From positions 1,240,001-1,304,000 of the forward strand of contig JAOWBW010000249.1 in NCBI GenBank assembly GCA_026119855.1: DNA of 64,000 nt, read 5' to 3'. Positions 56,440-64,000 of this stretch are shown here, piece after piece. The DNA comes from Campanula takesimana. Taxonomy: Eukaryota > Streptophyta > Magnoliopsida > Asterales > Campanulaceae. The position numbers and the translations under genes are program-made. Under the pieces are notes generated by a model. That model was not told where the DNA came from. It saw nothing but the letters and a program-made list of their open reading frames with translations, and made no database searches. Every line of letters begins with the position of its first letter. The first letter of the stretch is position 1.

Positions 56440-58020
56440 ATTTCCTACATAATAGGATACCCTTAGGTCCCAACCTACCTGGTTCAAAACCTTAGGTCCC
56501 AAGCCTACCCGGTCAGTCTTGCCTAAGTTACACCATAAACTCTCTAGGTCCCGAGCCTACCCGATCGGTCTTACCTAGGTCCCAAACCTACCGGTGAGTC
56601 TTACCTACGTTACATCATAACCTCTTAGCTCGACCTTCCGCAAGTTCGTAGCATGACCCCTTCGGCCTCAAACCGGTTCTACCCAAAACTTCAGACCTTA
56701 AACCAGTTAACCAAAGCCAAATCCTTAGGGTGACCCATTAGGTCCCGAACCTACCGGTCCCGAGACTACCCGATCTCCTAGATCTCAAACCTACCAACAC
56801 ATACTCGTCCTTACCCTGTCTAAGCCATAGCTCTCTTATCCTCCTCGGTCCAACTTCTAAGGTCCACCCATAGTCTAACCTGTGGAGCGAGCCCTGAGGG
56901 CCCAAGACCATTCGAGTCTACCAAACACCTACCTTTTAGGTCTCTAGAATATCTGATCCATACCTTAGGCCTCAACCCCTAAACCTTTAGGTCACAAGAC
57001 TTTCTACCCTTTAGGTCTCTCACCTTACATCTCCACCCTTTGGACTCTGTAATTCCCAAGCCTACTTGGTCCGACTAAAAGCGACAACATCTACGTCTCC
57101 CGACTCCCGTCATGTCCAAGCCATGACCCTACCACTCTTAAACCTACCAAGTACCAACCTAGTGTCACCCATTAGCCTCAAAGGACTTCCTAGTCTGACC
57201 TTCAACCCCTTAAGGACTCTAACCTACTTAATCCAAGCCGAGTCCAAACCTCGCCACCTACAAGGTCCACCCTTGAACTCCATGGATCTCAAACATCGCT
57301 CCCCCAACGAGTCCAAATCTCAAACCTTGCTCAAGTATATAGGATCTCCTGCGCACCACGCCATACCATAGGGATCTCAATACCCATCAGGTTAAAACCC
57401 ATGTCCTTAAACACCTTTGGTCCCATCCCTAACCTACCTTCGAAATTGCCAAACGAGCTTAGTCACACGCATGACCTCTAAGGCAAAATTAAGTCCTAAG
57501 CAAACCCAATCCTGTTAGGCACACTATTGTACTCAAAGCAAAGTCTTGGACACTCGATCCATTTACCTAAAGCGCCAACATGGTCATATATCCAAAACCA
57601 TTTCCCGCACTTATGGTTCGCACCTAGCCTAAACGTTCAAACGCTCTAGGATCCAAGCCCGACATGCGTATTAGGTACTAGGATCATCCAATCCCAATCC
57701 GTTGCTCCTTGGCCGACCTCAAGCCTGCTTGGTCCTAACCCATAACACGGTTTCTCTAGGACAAAAGACTTACCCGCTTGAAAGCCTTATGTCCCAACGC
57801 TACCCTGCCTAGCCTTCGATCTCCTAGATCTCACGCCTACCATTCCATTAGGCCCGGGCTCCTCGACACATGTCTGAGTCTTACCCTAGCTAAACCCTAG
57901 AACTTTAGCCTAGGTCTAATCTATCGAGCCTATCCAGCCACGAGGTATCAAGCTCATTTGCCCCAAACCGCAACACTCTTAGACCTCAAACTTGCTCGGT
58001 CTAAACCAAGACAAACCTTC
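56440..58020. repeat. Degenerate CCTAGG/AGGTCC-rich region
   Basis: C/T-rich non-coding stretch in which AGGTCCCGAGCCTACCCG, CTTAGGTC and similar phrases recur irregularly. It looks like a decayed older repeat array linking the two regular arrays. The ORFs here are open because the sequence is biased. Confidence 0.6.
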
Positions 58021-58034
58021 AAATGCTTTCGGTC

Positions 58035-59640
58035 TCCAAACCCTAGCCTTAAACCTAGGTAAACACATTCTCTAAACCCTAGCCTCAAGCCTAGGTAGTC
58101 ATATCATTCTCTCTGAACCCTAGCCTCAAGCCTAGGTAATTACATCCTTCCTAAACCCTAGCCCCGAGCCCAGGTAGTTACATCCCTTCCAAACCCTACC
58201 TTAGAGCCTAGGTATTTACACCCTTCCTAAACCCTAGCCTTGATCCTAGGTAGTCACGTATCCTCTCTAAACCCTAGCCTCGAGCCTAGGTAGTCATATC
58301 ATTCTCTCTGAACTCTAGCCTCAAGCCTAGGTAATTACATCCTTTCAAACCCTAGCCTAAAGCCTAGGAAGTTACATCCTTCTTAAACCCTAGCCTTGAT
58401 CCTAGGTAGTTACACCCTTCCTAAACCCTAGCCTTGATCCTAGGTAGTTACATCCCTTCCAAACCCTACCTTAGAGCCTAGGTATTTACACCCTTCCTAA
58501 CCCTAGCCTTGATCCTAGGTAGTCATGTATCCTCTCTAAACCCTAGCCTCGAGCCTAGGTAGTCATATCATTCTCTCTGAACCCTAGCCTCAAGCCTAGG
58601 TAATTACATCCTTTCAAACCCTAGCCTAAAGCCTAGGAAGTTAAATCCTTCTTAAACCCTAGCCTAAAGCCTAGGTAGCTACACCCTTCCTAAACCCTAG
58701 CCTTGATCCTAGGTAGTCACATATCCTATCTAAACCCTAGCCTTAAGCCTAGGAAACCACAACATCCCCTTTAACCTAGGTAAACACATTCTCTAAGCCC
58801 TAGCCTCAAGCCTAGGTAGTCATATCATTCTCTCTGAACCCTAGCCTCAAGCCTAGGTAATTACATCCTTTCAAACCCTAGCCTAAAGCCTAGGAAGTTA
58901 AATCCTTCTTAAACCCTAGCCTAAAGCCTAGGTAGCTACACCCTTCCTAAACCCTAGCCCTGATCCTAGGTAGTCACATATCCTATCTAAACCCTAGCCT
59001 TAAGCCTAGGAAACCACAACATCCCCTTTAACCCTAGCCCAAATTCTAGGGAATTTCCAAAGCCCCGTATGTAACATCATTTCCAAATTCCCGAAACCCT
59101 AGTCTCGAAACCGAGGAAATTTACAATCTCAATTCTCCGTTTTATTGAACCCTAGTCCAAAACCTAGGATATAATGCCCTGTCCAAAACTCAATCAACCC
59201 TAGCCTCAAGCCTAGGAAGCCACATTCGCTCTAAACCCTAGCCTCAAGCCTAGGAATCCGCATTCGCTCTAAACCCTAGCCGCGAGCCTAGGTAGTCGCA
59301 TTCGCTCTAAACCCTAGCCTCGAGCCTAGGTAGTCGCATTCGCTCCAAACCCTAGCCTCAAGCTTAGGTAGTCGCACTCTTTCTAAACCCTAGCCTCGAG
59401 CCTAGGTAGTCGCATTCGCTCTAAACCCTAGCCTCGAGCCTAGGTAGTCGCATTCGCTCTAAACCCTAGCCTCGAGTCTAGGTAGTCGCATTCGCTCTAA
59501 ACCCTAGCCTCAAGCCTAGGTAGTCGCACTCTTTCTAAAACCCTAGCCTCAAGCCTAGGTAGAAATTATCCTCTTTAAACTCTATCATCAAGCCTAGGAT
59601 TCAACATTCCCTTCAAACCCTAGTCCTAGACCTAGGAAAT
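58035..59640. repeat. Tandem array of AAACCCTAGCC...GCCTAGGTAGT units (38-bp period, telobox-like)
   Basis: About forty units. In the most regular part (59215-59570) the period is 38 bp: AAACCCTAGCCTCGAGCC, TAGGTAGTCG, then CATTCGCTCT. Each unit holds an inverted repeat CCTAG/CTAGG, and at least two dozen hold the exact telobox-like AAACCCTAG. A higher-order period of 257 bp is visible (GTTAAATCC at 58640 and 58897). Not a telomere: the heptamers are interspersed, not contiguous. Confidence 0.88.
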
Positions 59641-60419
59641 TCCTTCACCTTAGTCTCAAAATATAGGAAGTTTACAGTCCTTAGCCTTAAAACCTAGCCT
59701 AAAGCCTGGGTTACCATGAACATTTCCAAGCCATAGTCACCAATCCCGGAAAATGGTGAACCCTAACATCAAGCTTAGTGGACCTTCCACAAAAAATCAA
59801 TCCCTCTTCCCAATGGTCCATGGTCTCAAGCCTAAGGAGTCACAACCTTTCCAACTCCCAGCCTTATGTCTAAAAGCCAACGCCTTTGCAACCTCTGAGC
59901 CTACCACAACTCCAAGCCCTAGCCTCCTAGACCTAGGAAATTCCTAAACCCTAGTCCCAAACCTAGGAGAGTCATGGTCCTTAAACACCAGTTTCCAAAC
60001 CCTTGTTCGAAACCCTAACATCTAGGAAGTTCCCAAACCTCAACTTTTCCAAGCCCTAGCACTAAGCCTAGGATAGAATACTCTCCTCATGCTTAAATAA
60101 ACTCCTATCCCTAGCCTCTAAGCCTAGGAAACCCACAGTATCTCCAAGACATAATCTAAAGCCCAAGAAGCTGTGACATCTTTGGCATCCCTATCTCAAG
60201 ATTAGGAGACCACCATCTTCCTTATTCCCTTTCCTTAAAGGAGCCTTAGGTACTACCTCTAGGCAACCAAGAAAAATGTCCCTTACCTAACACCTTGGTC
60301 TCAATGGCTCGTAGCCTCATCCCCTCCTAAATTAGGATAAGCGGAACCCAGATCATGTTTCCCATATTAGCAACTCCCCGAGAGTCCATCTCCTTCGCGT
60401 CTCCCTAAAGGTCATTTGC

Positions 60420-60560
60420 CCTTGTGACTCACCAAAGAGTCCTTTGTGACTCCCCGAGAGTCTATCACCTTTGTGACTCCCCGAGAGTCCGTCACCCTTG
60501 GGACTCCCTGAGAGTCTATCACCTTTGTGACTCCCCGAGAGTTCATCCTGTTTGCGACTT
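60420..60560. repeat. 27-bp tandem repeat GTGACTCCCCGAGAGTC...
   Basis: GACTC begins at 60448, 60475, 60502 and 60529, a strict 27-bp period. Each unit has the inverted repeat GACTC-n5-GAGTC. A diverged unit lies upstream. Confidence 0.85.
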
Positions 60561-60695
60561 CATAACAATCCATCATCTTTGCCTCAACATGCAAAATTTC
60601 AGTTTTACCCCTGGTACATTTCCCTTTGTTCATTTTTAGGTGCCCTTAGCGCTATTTTGACTGATATTCGTTACCTTTGAATACGGAAAACCCCT

Positions 60696-61060
60696 TAGCA
60701 CTTTCTAATATTTGCTTAGGATTCGTATGGTTGTAGAGACTTCGGCGCCTCTATGACATACGCATCCTAGATCGATCGCGATGGGCAGAAGCCTCGGCGT
60801 TTCTGTTTGCGAGAGATCCAGCATCTATTATTTTAGCACTTCCTAATATTTGCTTAGGATTCGTAGGGTGGTAGAGACTTCGGCGCCTCTATGACATACC
60901 GTCCTAGATCAATCATAATTGGCAGAAGCCTCGGTATTTCAGTTAGCAGGATCATAGAGACTTCGGCGCCTCTATGACATACGCATCCTAGATCGATCGT
61001 GGTTGGCAGAAGCCTCGGTGTTTTTTGTTCGCGAGAGATCCGACATCTATTACTTTAGCG
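60696..61060. repeat. 138-bp tandem repeat with AGAGACTTCGGCGCCTCT hairpin
   Basis: The unit starts TAGCACTT at 60696 and 60834 (period 138). AGAGACTTCGGCGCCTCT occurs at 60735, 60873 and 60956, the last in a shortened unit. AGAG/CTCT arms and GGCGCC make it self-complementary. CAGAAGCCTCGG also recurs once per unit. Confidence 0.82.
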
Positions 61061-61208
61061 CGATCGGCAGGAACCCTGGCGATCCTGATTGCGTTTACCA
61101 TTCCATCTTGGGATTATTTAGACAGCGTAGTCCTTATTTTTTTCAAATAACTTCATTGCTTACGAATGATTCGTTCTTCATACAGGATAGTGCCCGTAGG
61201 TTTATTAT

Positions 61209-61384
61209 CCCCAGCAGGAGTCTGATATCTCGTTTTATCCCCAGTAGATCTCCGAACTACGACCGGCTTGATTCCTCGGAGGATACGTAGGAAACCTGAA
61301 AAGGTTCAGCCACCCGACCGACGCGGTCATCTATCATCCCCAGCAGGTGCATTTTCCCCAGCAGAAGACGTTGCTCCCCATCAG
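61209..61384 (+). repeat. CCCCAGCAG motifs complementary to the element's own PBS
   Basis: CCCCAGCAG occurs at 61209-61217, 61338-61346 and 61356-61364, with one-base variants at 61239 (CCCCAGTAG) and 61376 (CCCCATCAG). It is the exact complement of CTGCTGGGG in the PBS at 50425-50433. Confidence 0.75.
61254..61294 (+). repeat. CTACG/CGTAG hairpin motif, copy 4
   Basis: CTACG (61257-61261) pairs with CGTAG (61286-61290). The inner TCCTCGGAGGA is palindromic. Confidence 0.72.
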
Positions 61385-61416
61385 AGGACAGTCATTCCCA
61401 ATTTCCCATCCGATTT

Positions 61417-61457
61417 GAACTACGTTTGGCTTGATTCCCCCGCGGATACGTAGGTCG
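61417..61457 (+). repeat. CTACG/CGTAG hairpin motif, copy 5
   Basis: CTACG (61420-61424) and CGTAG (61449-61453) enclose GATTCCCCCGCGGATA, where CCGCGG keeps a short inner stem. Paralogous to copy 4, 163 bp upstream; both are followed by AAGGTTCAGCC. Confidence 0.7.
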
Positions 61458-61576
61458 CCTGCCAAGGTTCAGCCGTTCCCTTACCTTTCATCTGTTTTGA
61501 AACTCATGTTTCAGACGGATCCTTCTTTTATCATCGACCCCACATTGCCTTGCAAGAAGTGTCGCCGAGGGGCTAC

Positions 61577-62673
61577 TGTTAGTACCCGACCTGAAAATGA
61601 GTTTATTAGGACTTTCCCAAAAATACAAGGACTTTATAGGAATTAGAAACCTTGCAAATACTTGTCCCGGATTCCCAAAATATCTCATTTATGGCAAAAT
61701 CTATCAAATTAGGTAGCAAATAGTTTCCTTAAACCATGCAGAAACCCTAGCTTAAGAATCAAGTCAGCCTGCAGACTTGGCCACGCGGCCAACCTTGCTC
61801 CGCGTTGATCTTGGCCACGCGGCCACTATTGTCACCGGCTTCAACCATGGCCAGGCGGCCAACCTTGCGCTGGATGATCTGGACCATCAGATCCTCCCAT
61901 CAGTTTACTATATAAATCAATCCCATGCTATTGGTTTAAGGATCCGATTTTGAGAGCTCTAAGTACGAATTTTGGAGTTCTTAAACACAATTTTCTCTCT
62001 AATTAACATTCAAACACTCAAGAAGATCCAAGGTTTATTTCTTGCCAACATAGGTAAGTTTTCTAACTTTTTCTTCGTGTTCTTGCATTATTTTTAATGT
62101 AGATCTTTTATATTCATGTTCGTACATGTTTATTCATAGTTTCTTCATATTCTTTGCATGTTCATTCATATGTTCATAATATGTTCTTCGCATGTTCTTC
62201 GTGTTTATAGATTAAAACCTTATTTATGCTATATTTAGGGTTGCGATCTTCATAATTACATGTTATTTCATAGCCGATGATGATCGAGGGTTCATCAACC
62301 CGAGGATGATCTAGGAACTATTTCTAAACCCTAATCTTTAGGTAAATTCCCCCTCATTATGCATGATCCCGATTCTTCTGCCTATTCTAATTCTCTGCGA
62401 ACTACGCTGACCTGAGCTTCTCACATTGAGAGGAACGTAGGCAATCTTCGGATCCGGTCTCAAACACTAACACACTACTAACACATTCATCATGATCCGA
62501 TCATTCGGGCAATAGGAGTGATAATGTTCAATATTCTTCTCTTGTTGTAATTTGACCCCCGAACCCATTAAACATGCTTTTTTTCAAAGTTTTGGCTATA
62601 ATTAAAACGGCGTGGCGACTCTCATATTTTAATGTTACTATGAATATCCGAAATTCAAACATACGTATTCACA
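61577..62673 (+). repeat. 3' LTR of the Tat/Ogre-like element (1097 bp)
   Basis: Starts TGTTAGTACCCGACCTG just after the purine-rich GGGGCTAC and ends CATACGTATTCACA. A third CTACG/CGTAG pair of the LTR type lies at 62402-62440, identical to the 5' LTR copy. The next bases, GTATC, are followed by copia protease sequence. Confidence 0.9.
62399..62444 (+). repeat. CTACG/CGTAG hairpin motif, copy 6 (3' LTR)
   Basis: Same sequence as 50139-50184: outer CTACG 62402-62406 with CGTAG 62436-62440, inner CTTCTC/GAGAGG. Confidence 0.75.
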
Positions 62674-63584
62674 GTATCCAATACCCAGGAATCAGTGGTA
62701 GAAAGGAGAATATCTATCATATAGATACCTGAAGTAGACGCAGCCTTGCTGCCCTTCTTCTTTTTTTGCTCTTCCAAGAAAGCCTTGCAATTACGTTTCC
62801 AATGACCAATTTCTTGACAATGGAAAAAAATTGCATCCATTTGTGAATCGGGTTTTGCCTCAGAAGCCTTGGCAACCTTTGCCTTGCTTATTTTGGGTTT
62901 GACAACTTTCTTACCCTTTCCTTTGGCACTAGCCTTCTTCCCATCATGAACCAAGAGCACGGGAGAACCTTTCTCCACAATCTTCATCTCTGCAGTTTTG
63001 AGCATCCCATGCAACTCAGAGAGATTCTTATCCATTCCATGCATGTTATAATTCATCACAAACTGATTATAACTTTTAGGCAATGAATTAAGAATGAGAT
63101 CCGTGGCTAGCTCCAATGGGATTGGATAGCCAAGTTTCTCAAGGTGCTCTACATAACCTTTCATTTTAACAAAGTGAGGACTCACTTGTTGCCCTTCATT
63201 CATTTTACTAGTAGTGAATGCAACAATGGTCTTGTACCTCTCTTGCCTAGCTTGCTCTTGAAACATGGTTCTCAACTCCACGCCTATCTCATAGGCTTCC
63301 AAATGTTCCAAACTTTGTTGGAGTTTTGAACACATAGCAGCAAGCATGAGACAACTTACATCTCTAGAATCATTACGATGTTTCTTGTAATTGTCTCTTT
63401 CTACCCTAGGGGCAGTAGGCGGTGGTTCAGCAGGGAGAGGCCCATCGAGAATGTACAACTTATCTTCTTGCCTAAGAACGATTCTTATGCTACGGATCCA
63501 ATCCATAAAGTTAGTACCATTCTCTTCGAGCTTATCCTTCTCAAGGATCGATCGCAACGACATTGATTGAGTGTTATTAGTCAT
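62674..63584 (-). pseudogene. Copia gag and start of protease, cut by the Tat/Ogre-like insertion
   Basis: Minus-strand ORF from ATG at 63584, about 304 codons before the insertion. It begins MTNNTQSMSLRSILEKDK and has a copia-type gag (UBN2-like) middle, a Lys-rich stretch (216-240) and a zinc-knuckle FFHCQEIGHWKRNC (253-266). The usual first Cys of C-x2-C-x4-H-x4-C is Phe253, so the finger is likely damaged. The protease begins DSWVLDT (298-304); its active-site D-T-G is broken after Thr by the LTR at 62673. It looks like a different copia lineage from the one at 44582-49314, though a single nested element cannot be excluded across the gap. Confidence 0.82.
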
Positions 63585-64000
63585 TATCTACAAATATGCA
63601 AAATTTCCAAAATTTAATAAGTACCGATTTTCATTAAAAAGATAAATAATGTATTTTTCAAACAAAATACTCCCACTAAATTATATAACCTTCATATACA
63701 TCCAATGTATAATATAATTTAATTGGGCTAAGATCCAACTTTAATTTAACTTTTGAGTCCACGGAGGCGGACCGCTCAAAAACTAAATTAATTAGGTAGA
63801 CAATCATGTCAATCATATCCCATATGATTCTTAGATCCTTTTATGAGATTCTTTGAGAAATCCAATTTCAAAAAGCATGTTTAATCTCATCTTTTGCCTA
63901 GGCCCAAAACTGTTTTGACGCCTAATTAAGTCCGACCATTTTAAACGCATAGGAACCATTCAATTTAATGCACCTTGCGGAGGCAAGCCCACATTAAACT
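63585..64000 (-). other. Leader region upstream of copia gag
   Basis: AT-rich sequence upstream (minus strand) of the gag start. It should be the element's 5' untranslated leader. No primer binding site or LTR end is reached before the window ends. Confidence 0.45.

Larger units (their letters stand above)
49415..62673 (+). mobile_element. Tat/Ogre-like non-autonomous LTR retrotransposon (>13 kb)
   Basis: Matching LTRs at 49415-50415 (start hidden by the gap) and 61577-62673, a tRNA-Arg-type primer binding site one base after the 5' LTR, and a purine-rich GCCGAGGGGCTAC before the 3' LTR. The ~11.2-kb interior codes only for a short gag remnant (53443-54123); the rest is tandem repeats and C/T-rich non-coding DNA. 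The LTR start TGTTAGTACCCGACC, the PBS and the GAACTACG...CGTAGGCAA motif fit the Tat/Ogre branch of gypsy. It is inserted in a copia protease region; GTATC (62674-62678) is the predicted target duplication. Confidence 0.85.

Noticed and set aside
58035..59640. Telomere or interstitial telomeric repeat
   Set aside because: AAACCCT occurs once per 38-bp unit rather than in contiguous heptamers, and the array lies between two LTRs.
46885..63584. Copia pol (left of gap) and copia gag (right of the Tat/Ogre-like element) as one element split by the insertion
   Set aside because: Orientation is compatible, but the left part looks Sirevirus-like while the gag/protease resembles another copia lineage, and about 250 codons would be missing. 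The gap prevents a decision.

Overview
This window is nuclear DNA of a flowering plant, almost certainly a eudicot. The evidence is GT-AG introns in a host gene, an AT-rich background, and plant-specific transposon families: Stowaway-type MITEs with CTCCCTCCGTCC ends, Mutator-like elements, Helitrons, a TRIM, a Sirevirus-like copia and a Tat/Ogre-like LTR element. I cannot name the species. One run of 100 N (49315-49414) shows this is a draft scaffold.

Only one intact host gene is visible. It is a cytokinin dehydrogenase of the cytosolic CKX7 type on the minus strand (9637-17577), with four exons, 508 codons and no break. Its introns (303, 2571 and 3540 bp) are loaded with MITEs, a tRNA-derived SINE and older debris. 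The other gene-like material is broken or captured: an RPA1/DUF223-like pseudogene (about 28415-28922), a captured GC-rich 5' exon inside a Pack-MULE (23202-23516), and a small two-exon ORF inside a 2.1-kb inverted-repeat element (2495-2812).

1-9 kb: MITEs; a TRIM (794-1789, perfect 5-bp target duplication) split by a solo LTR; and an inverted-repeat element (2292-4377). 9.6-17.6 kb: CKX7. 18-29 kb: nested DNA transposons, several with exact boundaries. These are a hAT element with a perfect 8-bp duplication (19576-20412), a Helitron (20937-21872), two nested Mutator-like elements with perfect 9-bp duplications (21926-24462 and 22091-24001), a foldback MULE-MITE (26374-26819) and a Mariner-like element with a transposase remnant (27092-28414). 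29-35 kb: AT-rich sequence with MITEs and no gene.

35-64 kb is LTR-retrotransposon territory. A minus-strand, Tekay-like non-autonomous gypsy element has 3.9-kb LTRs and only 1.3 kb of internal DNA, laid out as LTR-internal-LTR-internal (35099-44581). A minus-strand Sirevirus-like copia (44582-49314) interrupts it and runs into the gap. Beyond the gap lies a 13-kb Tat/Ogre-like non-autonomous element (49415-62673), itself inserted into the protease region of another copia (62674-64000).

The most unusual object is the Tat/Ogre-like element. It codes only for a short gag remnant. The rest is a chain of different tandem-repeat families, each built around a short inverted repeat: TGACC/GGTCA (also a WRKY W-box in both orientations), CCTAG/CTAGG (with a telobox-like AAACCCTAG), GACTC/GAGTC, and a hairpin bounded by CTACG/CGTAG that recurs six times, including in both LTRs. 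Near its 3' end, CCCCAGCAG motifs are perfect complements of its own tRNA-Arg-type primer binding site. If transcribed, the RNA would be a long series of small stem-loops.
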